Counted from the stretch's first letter, positions 38,301 through 51,352 are shown. The stretch: 64,000 nucleotides of DNA from Musa acuminata AAA Group (GCF_036884655.1 NC_088330.1:29583501-29647500), one strand, 5' to 3'. The notes: generated by a model not told the origin, from the letters alone. Translations and numbers: made by a program.

Positions 38301-39089
38301 TGCCTGTGGATATATGTCCCATTTGATTTCTGTCCTTCGAGAAATATGAACAGATCTTTTTGATTGAAATCTTACAGAAGTAGCAGATATATTTATTGGG
38401 TTTATTCTTAAACTAGTCTAATTCAGGCGTATCTTTCTGTGAGAGTCTCTCTTTAGTGTGGCGATATTTTAATTTCTCAAATATTACTTTATTAGCATTT
38501 ATTTCAGGTTATCTGTTATCTTATTGGTTAAGCTAGTCATGGTATCACCATCAGCAAAAGTTCTGCAACTCTAATTTTATTAGCTTTACTCAGAAAAAAC
38601 ATGACACTTTGTCCTGGTTTGTTAACAGGTTGCACCGATGAGTATCCAGATTTTTATATGGGATCGGTTCATGTCAAAGATGTTGCTCTGGCGCACATTC
38701 TGCTATATGAAAATCCATCAGCCACTGGAAGGCATTTGTGCATTGAAGCCATTTCTCATTGGAGTGACTTTGCATCCAAAGTCGCAGAACTTTACCCAGA
38801 TTATAAGGTCCCTAGGTACGATCATAATTTCCTAGAAAATAAAACATTGATCTGTCAAATATTTGACATCATCACCCAAACAGGATGGTTTTTAGTTCAT
38901 TATGACAGACTGACTTCTAATGAAGCTTCTCGCATTCTGGTCTGTAGACTCCCAAAGGATACACAGCCTGGACTATTAAGAGCTCAAAACCCAGCAAAAA
39001 AGCTGATCGAATTGGGTATGGAGTTCACATCCATGGAGCAAATCATCAAGGATGCAGTGGAAAGTTTAAAGAGCAAGGGTTATATCTGA
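35356..39089 (+). CDS. CCR/DFR-like NADPH-dependent reductase (extended SDR), 6 exons
   Basis: A cytosolic short-chain reductase of the cinnamoyl-CoA reductase / dihydroflavonol reductase superfamily. Exons: 35356-35464, 35571-35743, 35847-36032, 36136-36298, 38629-38815 and 38948-39089. GT-AG borders and phases agree, giving 319 residues, normal for the family. The Rossmann motif VTGGSGFIG is at residues 7-15. The catalytic triad is visible: S in TSSIS (123-127), Y159 and K163 in [12 protein letters not shown]. True lignin CCRs carry NWYCYGK at that place, so this is CCR-like; aldehyde or polyketide reductase roles are possible and the substrate is unknown. The C-terminal part ([38 protein letters not shown]) is typical. 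Intron 4 is 2.3 kb. Intron 5 (132 bp) is a multiple of three and open. Confidence 0.93.
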
Positions 39090-40089
39090 ATTCTGATTGC
39101 TGATGATGAAGTTGTACTGGCTTTGCTCTAATGTCGCATGAACCGTTGCCTGATTACTAGCAAAATGTTGAGTATGAGACAGATCCAAATATATTATTAT
39201 GGCAGGTTTATGGTAAGCTCTTCTGGTTGATGCCATTATTTGGGGAATGGTTAGCTAAATTACCTGCTTATAATCTTTTCTTCACCTGGTTCTCTACCTC
39301 ATCATTCTGCATCTTGAACTTATTATGGTAGGCTTATTATACTCTCTACTTCGTCACCACCGCATAGTAAATCGTGTTTAACTAAACTGAGATACTACCC
39401 ATGGTGTTAGTAACGCCCGAGCAGCGGCGTGGATTGGGACAAGGGAGAGAGAAAGGGTGGATTACTGAGATCAGTAAATCCGTGATATGAAATAAAGAGG
39501 TGTTCAGTAGAACCAATAGAGGCAACTTTGATTAGGTTCCTCACGTGTTTGAGGTGCGGGTTCCTACAAACTATTTTACCCGTATTTACTTAATTCAATG
39601 CAGGTGCTCCGAGATTAGTTATTAATAGAGCGATCAGCAGCTCATGTATTTATAAGCAGTCACATTTTGACCTTAATCGTCTCTCTATATTTCTAATCCC
39701 CGTCTGCAGGCTACAGATACCTTATGGTCTTCTTACGCCACGTGTCGACGTTCACTGCGACCATGATTAGTTTACTTGATGAATCGGATATACATGAAAT
39801 TAAATATTAAGTTACCGCGATCTGAATTGACTCGTGTTGTTGCCTCGGTTTCCGTGCTAGCCTATAACTGGCGGATATCATTGCTTCCAGATACGTGTTA
39901 ACCTAGGGGCCGATGACGGTCGCGGCTAACATAGTTTATATTGCATAATGTGGCCCAGAGAGATCGTAAAACAATAATTACCAGAGCTCGTCAACTTCTC
40001 TCGTTTATTTCCACTAATCCGCCTCCCGTCTGCGACCCCATCACCTCGATCGCCATCGCCGTCTCTGAGAACAAAGCTTAGCTGAGGAA
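39090..40089. other. Intergenic between reductase and methyltransferase genes
   Basis: 3' flank of the reductase gene, then the promoter side of the methyltransferase gene. A segment at about 39410-39620 (gtaacgcccgagcagcggcg...) has an LTR-like feel but no partner was found. No gene is seen. Confidence 0.5.
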
Positions 40090-43000
40090 ATGGCGACGTC
40101 GATACGCACTCTCCTTTCCGAGCGCCGCCATCCGTTCCTCCTTGCCTTCTTCCTCCTCTCCCTTCTAATCCTCCTCCTCCTCCTCTTCTCTGATGCATCC
40201 AGTTACCTCCCCTTTCCCAGAGATGTCCTCCCCTCCTCCTCTTCCTCCTCCGCCCGGTTCCTCCCTTCCCCTCCGATCTCGCTTCCCAATCCCTGTCCGA
40301 ACCCTAGCAGCGACGCCGGTGGCGAACCCCTCCAAGAAGCGGCGGCCGATGGCGACGATGATGGCGGCAGCGAGGGGGTTGCGGTTAGATGGGAGATTTG
40401 CAAGGGCGGGAAGACGTTCCAGGCCGTCGAGTACATTCCGTGCCTTGATAACTGGAAGGCCATCAAGAAGCTCAAGTCGCGGCGGCACATGGAGCACCGG
40501 GAGCGGCATTGCCCCAAGCCCAGCCCCAGGTGCGTCGTGCCCCTGCCCCGGGGCTACAAGGTTCCGGTACCGTGGCCCAAGAGCAGAGACATGGTGAGAC
40601 TGGTTCTTTGGTAAGCAGGCGGTTTTCTTTTCTTCTTCATTTTATATTCTTCCCCCCATGTATCCCGATTTAGTATGTGTGCTAGGTAGTTGTTATTTCT
40701 CTCAAAGAATATGATATATCTGTTTCCTTCAAGATTTGCTTTTTTTCTTTTCTTTTTTCTTTGTAGTTATAGTTCTTTTAGTTGTTTAGGTCAATATGTT
40801 TGCTAGCAAGGATCATAGTTCTTTTCCGTTTAGGTAGACCTTAATTGTTACCATCTGCTGTCACAATGTTTTATTTGTTTTCCTCTCTGAGTCTACTGTA
40901 ACATTGGGAACTAATGATCGATGGGCATGGACTTGTCTTTATTCCCTAGATGGTTTGGTGAGTTGAGTTTATGGAACATATTGTCTAATTGTTGCAGTTT
41001 ATGCTTTTTCTTGAAACGCTTTGTTTCAATTTTATGGTCTGGAATTCCTTCCTATGCACAGTTCTAAATATTTTATCTCTATCATTTCCTAAAAACGTTT
41101 ACGATGACTTTGTGTGCCTCAACAGATTGTGCTTTTCTGAAAATGTGATTTCCACACCCAGCATTTCACGGCCGCATTGCTGTACTATGGAAAGAATACT
41201 TGACCAGCTCGGTTGAAGTGTATATTTGCTTTTTCATTGCTTTTCCACCCTCAGAATATTATTTCGTTTTCTAGAAGCTGATTTATCAAGATACAAATGT
41301 GGACTTTGATAATTCTAACAAAATCCAATATCCTTATGTTTTGATTCAGAACTTCAGATGCTACAAAGTTGGACCCTCATTAAATATTCATGTTTTAAAA
41401 ACTTGGTGCAAAATATTAGAGGAGGTGTTCCAACTTTTTATCAGTTCATATATTTACAAATGTAGCTTGGTCTAGACTCTCTCCTGTGATACTTAACAAA
41501 TTTAACTATCATTTGATTTGCAGATTTGGTATGATAATGTGCCTCACACAAAACTTATTGAATATAAGAAAGACCAGAACTGGGTGCGTAAATCAGCTGA
41601 TTATCTTGTTTTCCCTGGAGGTGGAACTCAGTTTAAAGAGGGAGTCTCGAGCTATATTGAGTTCATTGAGCAGGTATACTAGCATCTTCAGTCTTTTAGA
41701 GATTCTGTTTTTTATTCCAATAGGAAGAAATGTATCTACATTATGTGTGTTACTCAAATATATTAAGTGTTTGATACCTTGAGAATTCTTTCTTTGTGTC
41801 TTTCTTTTCCTGCTAGAAACTCTTTGTCCTTAAAATATCTTTTGTTGAATTTAAGGCAGTTTTAAGGTCTCTGTTGCTTAATAAATCTCTCTTACTGCAC
41901 CATCTCACTATTCACTATTCATATTACTAAAAATGATTGCATGACTTATTACTCTTCTGTTTTATTTGTTTTTGAAAATATGATTTATTCTAAACCACAA
42001 CAAACATTTTCTTTGGTTTTTTTTTTTTGAGGCAAGACTATCTTCTCCATATTTATCCTGGGTAGGATGTGAATTCAAATTCTTATAGCCTATTGAATTT
42101 AATATCCTGTCATGAGTATGTGTTAACCATTCCATGGAGACACAGGGCCTTCTCGAATTAACTGGGCCCATTTTGATTGAAAAGGTTGGCTGATGATTAT
42201 GATAATGTTACTTCAAATATCTCTAATAATATGACCTGTCTAGTTAGAATGAGGATATCTGATAGGGGAACAGTGGTTTGAATTAGAAATGATTACTCAT
42301 GGAAATATCTTAACGACCATTTATTACCAAAGCACCACTATGAGTTAAGATAAGGGACTAAATCAGAAAATGTTGTATGCAAAACCCTAAATTCTGCAAA
42401 ATTTGAGAAAATAGATATTCTATAATTATCAATGCAAGAAATGTGTACATGCTATTTTAATTAGACTTCCTTGATTTCGTAAAAACAATAAATCATAAGT
42501 CTTTTTGGCAAATGAAAACATTTTGCAATTTACTTGGAAAAAAAAATATTCACAATGGTGTTATTGTAGTTATCCTACTCTTGATGATGCACCCACTAGA
42601 GTCATCTGGATCTCTTGTGGAAGCCATATGCTTACAAGAAAAACTTTTGCCATTGTCATTTTTTTTTTGTTATTTTTTTTCTTAAAGAAACACCGCCAAT
42701 TTCAGTTTGAAGTTCGAATAAAAAAGATAGAGGGTTGCGTTAGGTCACTGACAACCAACGTAAATCTCATGAACATAAACCTTAACTGATTTTATAGATC
42801 TTACTGCTGGTAAAAGATCTATGTTGCCGACCCCAAATAATTAGGACTTACGGCTATGTTGTTGTTGTATTTTTTTCCTTAATGAATACTTAATTTTGGT
42901 TTTATTTTTGGAGGTTTAGTTTTGATACAACTTTAGTTGATAAGCATTTCTTTTAGCATTGGGATATTTTTTTCCCTTCCAATGTGCAGTTTTTTGGCAT

Positions 43001-45493
43001 AGAAACCAACCCATTCTAAAACAGGAATCTTTGTGGCATCCATATAATTATCACCTCAGGATCATTCTTGGTTGGTTAATCGATTAAGTATGAACTGAAA
43101 TTGCATCATCTGATTTATTGCCATTATGTTGTCATCTAGATGGCTTCAGGCAACCATTGGAGGTAAATGAACAAGTTTTAAACTTCTCTCATGTTAATTT
43201 TATTTCTATATCTTTAATGTTTATCCTTTCATGGAAATCTTAAAGCACCTGTTGGATGACAAACTTTCTAAAGCTGTTGTGAAGCTTTTTTTTTAAATGT
43301 ATATCTCTTGATGTCATGAAATATTTTAAACAAGATATCTGAAATAGTGTCATTCATAGTTTTCATTTTGACCAGATTCTCCCAATTGTTAGTTGGGGAA
43401 GACGCACAAGGGTTATCCTTGATGTTGGTTGTGGCGTTGCAAGCTTTGGTGGATATTTGCTTGATAAGGATGTCATTACCATGTCATTTGCCCCAAAAGA
43501 TGAGCATGAAGCTCAGATACAATTTGCATTAGAGCGGGGCATTCCTGCTTTTCTTTCAGTAATTGGAACTCAAAGGCTTGCATTTCCAGATAATGTATTT
43601 GACTTGATTCATTGTGCACGATGTAGGGTCCACTGGGATGGAGATGGTATCTGCTGGACTTTGGTCAATTTGGTTATCTCCTTATATAGTCTACAAAACA
43701 TTTGCTATTTTTATATGATTCCTTTGTCCATGCAGGTGGGAAACCATTAATGGAGCTTAATAGGATTCTTAGGCCTGGAGGTTTCTTTGTGTGGTCTGCA
43801 ACACCTGTTTACCGTGACGATGGAAGGGACCAAGCTGTCTGGAATGGTTAGTTTGGTCAAGTTTGTCAAATTTGTCAAATTATATATTCACTGTTAGGGC
43901 TAGAAATTGGTTAGGCACTGTCAGTTCTTAGTTTTGTTGATGTTGTGTATAGTAAGGATTGAAGATATATCAGGCATATGATTAGTAAGTATTTTCGTTA
44001 CCAATGTAAGAAGGCATCTGATCCTTTATGTAATCTTATAGTCAAGAAAACTCGCCAGACTTATTTTTAACAATTCTAATACTATTGACTACATTATCAT
44101 GCATATTAAAACTCTGCAGTAATTTTTGGCTGACAGGAGTTCTGTTTTTAATATATTTCCTGCAGCTATGGTGGCATTGACAAACTCAATTTGCTGGAAG
44201 ACAGTTGTGAAATCTACAGATGCGTCAGGAATTGGAGTTGTGATATATCAGAAACCTGTCACAAATACCTGCTATGAGGAAAGGAAAGAAAATAATCCAC
44301 CTTTGTGCATTGAGAAAAATAGACCCAGTATCTCATGGTATTGTGGGCTGGTTATATTGTTCTTAATATTTTGATATTATCTAATTGTTTGAAACTGCTT
44401 TAATTGCTATCAATTGCAGGTATGTCCCCCTTGACAGTTGTCTCCCAAGGATCCCAGTTTTAAGCTCAGATCAACAAGACAATTGGCCAACTTTCTGGCC
44501 TGACAGACTTAATAGTAAGTCATCAAGTCTATCAGAAGAACAGAGTAACAAATATGCTGAAGAAAAGTTTATCGTCGACATGAAACTTTGGGAAAAGCTT
44601 GTAACCGAAGTATGTTTTCATGATCTTGCTATCAACTGGTCCAATATCCGTAATGTGATGGATATGAACGCTGGCTTTGGAGGGTATGTATGGTTCAGTA
44701 TATTATGTGTAATCTTGCATGAACTTACCTTGAACAGAACAAAGTCATTGCTTTGTTATATTGGCTAACAAACACTTTTGTGTGCGCATATCTGTCTGCA
44801 TATATTTGTATATGTAAGCTTATATGATCTTTCTGATAGGTGCATATTCATCTAGATCTGTATGCATGTATGCATGCACAGTGTATTTGTTTTGCTCTGT
44901 CACCCAGAGGATTTTATCAAATAGTTGTGTAATAAATTAATTCTAACAAATTCTGTGCATTAAAAGTTCTTTCATAATATTGGGGGTATATTAAGAGATT
45001 TATTCTTCTGTCCAGATTTGCAGCAGCACTTGTAAACTGGCCTCTCTGGGTAATGAATGTAGTACCTATTGATGGTCCAGATACCTTGCACATTATCTTT
45101 GACAGAGGGCTCATTGGAATATACCATGACTGGTGTGAATCTTTTGATACATATCCTCGGACATACGATATGCTGCGTTCGACTTTTCTTTTTGAGAATT
45201 TGACAGAGAGGTAAATTGAGAATATCTTGTTTTAGTTAATGAAATTTTCTTGTGTGATTAAATTGCTGGTCTTATGACATTCTCTTTTCAGGTGTGACAT
45301 TTTAGATGTAGTGGTAGAAATGGATCGTATACTGAGGCCGGGTGGATGGGTTTTCATTCAGGACACCACGGAGATGATAAAAAAGATGCGTCCCATACTA
45401 CACTCTCTTCATTGGGTCACCTCCCTTTATAAACAGCATATTCTTGTTGGTAAAAAAGGTTTTTGGCACCCTGACAGCGAGTTATCTACATAA
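40090..45493 (+). CDS. Probable Golgi methyltransferase, PMT23/QUASIMODO2-like, 8 exons
   Basis: A type II Golgi membrane protein of the plant-specific DUF248 putative methyltransferase family, implicated in pectin (homogalacturonan) methylation. Exons: 40090-40593, 41524-41673, 43376-43646, 43736-43846, 44166-44337, 44420-44683, 45016-45210 and 45292-45493. Borders are GT-AG, phases agree, total 622 residues. One membrane segment (about 16-33, leucine-rich) follows a short basic N-terminus, then a serine/proline stem. Hallmarks: [54 protein letters not shown], the SAM-binding [11 protein letters not shown] (234-244), [72 protein letters not shown] and a terminal [11 protein letters not shown]. 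The order and short stem best fit the PMT23 subgroup. Confidence 0.95.
42820..42870 (+). mobile_element. SINE 3'-tail-like fragment in intron 2 of the methyltransferase gene
   Basis: gccgaccccaaataattagg followed by acttacggctatgttgttgttg resembles the 3' end of plant SINEs that finish in TTG repeats. No A and B box or target duplication could be identified, so it may be a truncated copy. Confidence 0.4.
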
Positions 45494-47690
45494 TAAGATC
45501 GAGACGATTACATAAAATCAACTTTTGGTCAAAGCACACATTGATTTTTCCTCTTGGTACCAGTTGATCTTTCTCGACAGGGTTTCTAGGAGAAGTCAAT
45601 ATCATACCTCCATATAGAGTTCTTGCCTAGATTCATTGTCCTCATGTCTAGAGGATGATTACTTTGGCTCAATTAAGTCAGAGAGCCTTGCTAATTACTG
45701 CATTGAGCAGTTTCAGATGAAATGATAAATTTGTGCTCGTTTTGTTCACATTGATGCTATATTGTTGTGGGCTGATATTTTCAGATAATTGAGCATTTTT
45801 TCATTCACTTATTTCATGTAATTAGGGCCAAGGAGTCATATGGTGATGGTTCTCTCCTTCAAAAAAAATATTTCCTTGTATTGAAGTTGAAGCTTCCGTT
45901 GTCCCGTATGCAGATATTGTTTGACCCTTTCATCGAGTCGATCTGCTTTGTCGAGCTTTTGTTGGCAATTTGTACTTGAAATTAATTGGAATTGAAAAGA
46001 ACTTCCTAATTTGGTGCTAAAACATGCAAACCAGTTGGGAGGATAATCTGATGTTTCGAATAAGGCACAGGCCATTTTTTTTAATCTTTCTACCTTGGAT
46101 ATCAGTGTTTTGATGGCAGCTGCAGCTCCGAATTTGATAAAGAGATTCTCCACAAGATGATGCGACGGTAGGTCGTGTTGGTGGTCTAATAATCCTAATA
46201 CCCTTCTGGATTATCATGTCGACTTGTGTTCAAATTCAAAGGCAGATGAAACGAAGGACATCTTATGAACTCGATGCGAGGAAGGATTATCATCCTGTAA
46301 CAATGTACAATTTTTTTAAAATGATTTGTTATTTTCATCACGTGATTTATTTAGATTGATGATTCACAGGCTCATTTTTATCCTTATCAAGGGTTAATTA
46401 TAGATTATTTTTTGTAATTAATTATCTTTAGTATCTTCATTTTCACACTTTCAAATGCTATATTGGAATCCTTATACTTACGAAAATAAAATATTGATAT
46501 CCTTATACAAAGTTAAAAAGATCATTTATAAAATTAAAAATCAAAAGAGAGGATTTTGTTATAATAACAAGATTAAATATTTTATATTTGTAAGTGTAAG
46601 AATTTTAATATAATTTTTAAAAATATCACGATACCAAAGATAGTTAATTACATGAAATATTATATAATCATCTCTCTCAGAATCTAAATCTAAAGCTTTT
46701 GCTTGCTTTGAAAGAAAACATCTCAAAACTGTGTGCCAATTAGGTAGAGCATATGAGCAAGCATTACCACTTAAGCAGATGCAATATATATGCTGTTGCT
46801 GAACTTGCAAAGGGAAGGTTACCAGTGAGTGTCTCATTGCTTTGACAGCACGAACCATCGAGTATTGTGCTGGTGACGCACAACTTGTAGTTCAAGCGAC
46901 TAAATAGTTTGCTTGGATATGCGATCTCTTCGTGGCAGGGGAGGACAGTTGTATCCTATCTTCTTCATCTGGGAGTTGGTCGATGGCAACTCCTTTTATG
47001 ATTCTATGGTTTATGTTGTTTTTATCTACTGGCTTACAGCACTCTCTTGGTGTGCGTTAGATGACTAGCGCCGGTAGAGCTAGAGTTTATTTGAGGTTCA
47101 AGGATTGGTTGCTAATGTTTTGATTGTTCAATTCCACGATTGCTTCTTCCAGCAATTCAATATAAATTATTTATTACTTATTAGAATTTATCAACATCTT
47201 AGGAAAACCTTCAAAATCGAGTTAATTTTGATCTAATTTGGTCAAAACTGAGGCACTAATACATTTTTCTTTCCTCGAGTGATTCAATAATTTTATTTTG
47301 AGAAGAGATAATTAGAATGTTTAGCTTTTAGTAAAGACTATTTAGGAAAAGTATAGAAGCGAGGAGTGGGTACTCCTAAGTTGTTTTCAAGATTTCAATC
47401 AAATAAAAAATAAACTACAAATAAAAAAATAAACCATTCATGACTTTCACCATCAAAGAAAAAAAAAAGAAATTTTATTCAAAATGAAGACATGATACAT
47501 TCTCTATTGTTCCTAAGAATGATTCATTCATGACTCTAATAACTCATTTTTTACTCTTATATGTGAAAATAATATTCTTGAATAGGGATCATAATAAATT
47601 TTATGATAAAATTTATTTAATTTATAATTTAAAGAAGTTAATATACAGACTAAAATAAGTTTTCAGTTTATAGTACACTAAATTTCATTA
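45494..47690. other. Intergenic, no gene seen
   Basis: 3' flank of the methyltransferase gene, then AT-rich DNA. Short open frames here (minus strand 45836-46153, 46559-46858) show no family motif. Confidence 0.6.
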
Positions 47691-48170
47691 TATTATTATC
47701 TATTTCCATTTTATTTAAAACATTGTGAATCAATGTGTACATATTAAGGTCATTAAAGCAAAATAATTTTCTTGGTCTTATATATTGATGACATTTTACT
47801 TGCTAGTAATTATTTAGGTGTGCTCCGTCAAACAAAATATTCTTTTTCTCAAAATTTTTAGACAAAAGACTCATGTGAAGCCTCTTATGTTATTGACATA
47901 GAAATTTATAGAGATAAATTTAAAAGATCATTAGGATATTCAAATTAAAATTTTGGTGAATGTGTGGAAACTACAAATTAAAATCACAGTGAATAATAAA
48001 GTATCTTACTATTAAAGATCACATAGATATTAATTAAATAAATATTCATCATTGTACTTATGATTATGGATCTCATGACTAAAGGCTTACCAGCAATATA
48101 GTATAAGGATCATATTGAACATATAAGGATTGTTAGTTCATTTAATATTTGATGTAATATATTATTTTCA
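47690..48170 (+). pseudogene. Copia pol C-terminal relic (RT end and RNase H tail)
   Basis: At 47770-47960 the plus frame reads IFLVLYIDDILLASNYLGVL, then QTKYSFSQNF-stop-TKDSCEASYVIDIEIYRDKF. This is the Copia RT active-site YIDD and following block. At 48050-48115 the frame reads LMIMDLMTKGLPAI, the conserved end of Copia RNase H (typical DPLTKGLP). The rest is deleted. Sequence around 48130 may be the start of a decayed LTR. Confidence 0.75.
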
Positions 48171-48778
48171 TACTTTTAGAAATAAAGTATTTTATTTTAT
48201 CCACATAAAGTATGCAAATAAAGTTTTTCTGAACCTTAAATAACTAAAAATTATTTATAAAATAATTAACTCATAAAGTTAACTTGCAAAATGACTAGTG
48301 TTGATTTTATGGTCATACAAAAAGTATTTATCTCTTATCATCATTTTATGATGTTGTGAAAAGTGGGAGAACTCTCAAAATCCCTTAATAGCAATTTTAA
48401 TAATATTATAATCATAATGATGATAGGAAGTTGTTTAATGGTCAAATAAAATTATTGTTACTAGTCAAGTGTGAAGGTTATCAAAATTAGTATGATGGAT
48501 GACAACATTAAGCATGATATTAAATATTTTATGAAATATAATTAATTGGATTCCTAATCCAACCTACATCAATCTATAGCTATCCATTAAGGCATAGATA
48601 TCTTAGGAAGACACCAATTATTTTGAAGTGTTTCAATCCAAGGATTAACAGTGTGTTCATAATTATTTATAAGTGTAATTTAATTAATTGAGTTTCAATG
48701 TGCTCACACATAGGCTTTTATTTATAGAGAATTCCCCTTTTTATTTATGAAGAAAACCACTTGCCTTCCCATCTTCTC

Positions 48779-48780
<2 letters not shown>
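48171..48780. other. Upstream region of the glutaredoxin-like gene
   Basis: AT-rich. A TATA-like tatttatag lies at 48719-48727, about 120 bp upstream of the start codon, which fits a transcription start near 48750. Confidence 0.4.

Positions 48781-48781
<1 letters not shown>

Positions 48782-48821
<40 letters not shown>
48782..48821. repeat. (CT)n microsatellite in the presumed 5' UTR
   Basis: Twenty CT units directly upstream of the glutaredoxin-like start codon. CT-rich leaders are common in plants. Read in frame it would encode Leu-Ser repeats, but I place the start downstream. Confidence 0.85.
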
Positions 48822-48823
<2 letters not shown>

Positions 48824-48844
48824 CCCTGCTTTCATCTTGCTCTC

Positions 48845-49555
48845 ATGTGGCCGCCGTGGGTAAAGGCCACCCCATCCTCCACCGCCACCGGAGCTACCTG
48901 CCGTTCGCCCACCTTCTCCTCTCCCACTCTCAAGGACATCCAGGCCCTCCTCCGCGACGACCCCCACCAACCTCTCGCCTGCCCTGCCCTCCGCCGCGTT
49001 ATTCACCGGGCCCGCCTCGCCTCCTCCGCCCTCCGCGCCCTCCGTTCCGCCTTCGCCTCCGCCGCCCCCTCCTCCGATCCGCTCGACCGCCGCCGCCACG
49101 GTCTCGTCCTATACTTCACCTCCCTCCGCATCGTCCGCCGCACCTTCGAGGACTGCCGCGTCGTCCGCTCCATCCTCCGCGGCCTACGCGTCGCCGTCGA
49201 CGAGCGCGACCTTTCCATGGACTCCCGCTTCCTGGCCGAACTCCAGGTCGCCCTCGGCTGCCGCCAGCCCACCCTCCCCAAGCTATTCCTCGCCGGCCGC
49301 TGCCTTGGCGGCGCCGATGAGATCCGCCTCCTGCACGAGTCCGGCGAGCTCAAGGCTCTCGTCGACGGGATCGCCTCTTTACCGCCTTCTGCCTCCGACT
49401 GCGAAGCTTGCAGTGGCGTGCGCTTCGTTCTCTGCGCCACGTGCAGCGGTAGTCACAAGCGGTACAGCGATAAGACCGGGGGCTTCCGGACCTGCGGTGA
49501 GTGCAACGAGAACGGGCTTGTCCGGTGCCCTGATTGTTTCGCCGCAGCCCTCTGA
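48845..49555 (+). CDS. Glutaredoxin-domain protein with C-terminal four-CxxC zinc finger, intronless
   Basis: A member of the plant family typified by Arabidopsis At5g39865 and At3g28850, with a glutaredoxin-like fold plus a cysteine-rich tail. It has 236 residues. The glutaredoxin region (86-176) reads LVLYFTSLRIVRRTFEDCRV, VRSILRGLRVAVDERDLSMD, TLPKLF (cis-proline 145) and LGGADEI (154-160). The usual CPYC/CGFS active site is replaced by TSLR, as is normal for this group. The only nearby thiol is C104, so classical thiol-transferase activity is doubtful. The tail has four CxxC pairs (186/189, 197/200, 217/220, 228/231) in a DnaJ-zinc-finger-like pattern. The start was chosen at MWPPW, shared by the family, rather than the in-frame ATG at 48761 before the CT repeat. 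Codon use is extremely GC-rich at third positions, unlike its flanks. Confidence 0.92.
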   Translation: MWPPWVKATPSSTATGATCRSPTFSSPTLKDIQALLRDDPHQPLACPALRRVIHRARLASSALRALRSAFASAAPSSDPLDRRRHGLVLYFTSLRIVRRTFEDCRVVRSILRGLRVAVDERDLSMDSRFLAELQVALGCRQPTLPKLFLAGRCLGGADEIRLLHESGELKALVDGIASLPPSASDCEACSGVRFVLCATCSGSHKRYSDKTGGFRTCGECNENGLVRCPDCFAAAL

Positions 49556-49728
49556 TTGAGATCGCTGGGGACTGTCCGGCAAGATACTTTTTTTTGACTC
49601 TTTTTCATATGTTTGTTATGGGAGAGAAATTGGAGATGGATGACGGTTGTAAATTAAGTTGTGGGTTGAAACCGAGTGAAGACGATTAACAAGATTACAA
49701 ACATATATGATTACTGTGTATCTTATAG

Positions 49729-49750
49729 TATATATATATATATTTATTTA

Positions 49751-49784
<34 letters not shown>
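49729..49784. repeat. Compound (TA)n/(TTTA)n microsatellite
   Basis: TA repeats, then TTTA repeats, then TA repeats. Confidence 0.9.
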
Positions 49785-51110
49785 ATAAGATACAAACGTG
49801 CGACGTTGTCGACGAACTAACGCCGCCGCTTGGTGGGGGTCTAGGTGGTCGGAGAAGTGCTCAGGTGGCAGCGCCGCGCCTGGAACAGCCCAAGCTACAG
49901 CGTAGTCGGAGTGAGTATGCGAGTTGGACTCGTATAACGAGTGGGCTTTATGGGCCTTCGCCTGTTTGGCCCATCATAGACCTGTAGGCTCTGTCTTTAC
50001 GACATGGAACCGAGTCTTATCGGGCGAAACAACTCCCCTAATTCCCAATTGTATCCACATGAAAGCTTCACACCAATCATTATTAGACTTCGGTACACCT
50101 TTCCATGTATACGCAGACGTCCACAACTTCAAGAAGCTAAAAAACACACTCGTGCATTGCGGTCTCCATCGGTACGTGGTCGTGGGGTTTGTGTCGACGG
50201 TCACGGACGGGTCAGGTTTGGGACCACGATAACTCGTGCCTGCCACTGTTGTGAGTACCTTTTTCTTTATTCCTTTTCCTGTTCTTATTCTTTTCCTTCA
50301 AAAGGAAAAATAAGAAGAAATAAAAAGGGTCCTTTTGCGTGGCATGCCCGTCCGGTAACCGGAGGATGGCTGGGCGACCCGGCCGGTGGGTCAATCGATC
50401 GATGGTTTTTTACTTTCTGTTTTGGCAATCGACCGAGGAGGGCATCATGCAACTTGTCAGTAGATTGAGCCTTCTTGCCACGTTTCTTGCGCTTTGCACT
50501 TATTATTATTCATCACACAGACGGTGATACAGTAGTGTATGCTGTGTTGTCCTCACGTAAAGTCAGTGGATCATGTTCCACATTTGGGTGCTTGTCATCA
50601 TAAAGAGCCATTGGAGATTTAATTAGGTCGGGGTCACTAGAAGAGACAGAGACCATCGGCTGTCCAACTCTGGTTGTATCCTTTGTTCCCTACACGAATA
50701 ATATGAAGGAAAAGAATGGGTAAAGCGGTCTCGCCAAGGTTTCCGGGATAACGTTCCTTGACGGGGAACCAATCCATGTAATAGTAAGATAAAGTTTAAA
50801 AGGCCACGATCGATAGATCTCCATGTGATCTGTACCGGACAACAAACGAGAAGGACACCATAATATCGCAAGCCTGTCTACTGTTCCACGCATGATGCTG
50901 CCACTCACAGTACCCGCACTGCCACTTTGCCTAACGCCTTGCGTGTCCCCCCCCATGTTGCATCATCATCCGTGGGGAGCTAACGTGAAGCGGCACTCTT
51001 GGATCAGTTGCGCACACCAGCAAGAGCAGTGCTGAGACCCGTTCATCTGTACCCCACCCATTTTGGTGCGGTAACAAATGCAAAAGCTGCGGTGTGATGT
51101 CTCCTGCCAC

Positions 51111-51138
51111 TTCTTCTTCTTCTTCTTCTTCTTCTTCT
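51111..51138. repeat. (TTC)n microsatellite
   Basis: About nine TTC units. Confidence 0.9.
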
Positions 51139-51350
51139 GTCTCAGATGCATCATGTGGAACAAAGTGATCAAACTACGCTTCGCCATGTGGTGTAGCGTC
51201 ATATTTACGGTCGCCAGTGGTTTGGCCAACTTTCCAGAAAAGAAAAATACCACTCCAAGCGGCCTCCTTGTCGCCTTCACTAGTTGGTCCACTTGCTTAA
51301 TTCCCTGTAGATGCTCAAAGGTTTTGGCACTTCGCTTCCTCCTTATCAGC

Positions 51351-51352
<2 letters not shown>

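Noticed and set aside
40165..40597. Alternative frames on both strands over methyltransferase exon 1
   Set aside because: Shadows of GC-rich codons. The frame starting at 40090 joins seven further exons with conserved family motifs.
48761..48844. Upstream in-frame ATG for the glutaredoxin-like gene
   Set aside because: It would add a Leu-Ser repeat encoded by the CT microsatellite. The family begins at MWPPW-like sequence.
48722..49440. Minus-strand and +1 frames over the glutaredoxin-like gene
   Set aside because: Arginine/proline- or glutamate/glycine-rich shadows of a high-GC3 coding sequence.
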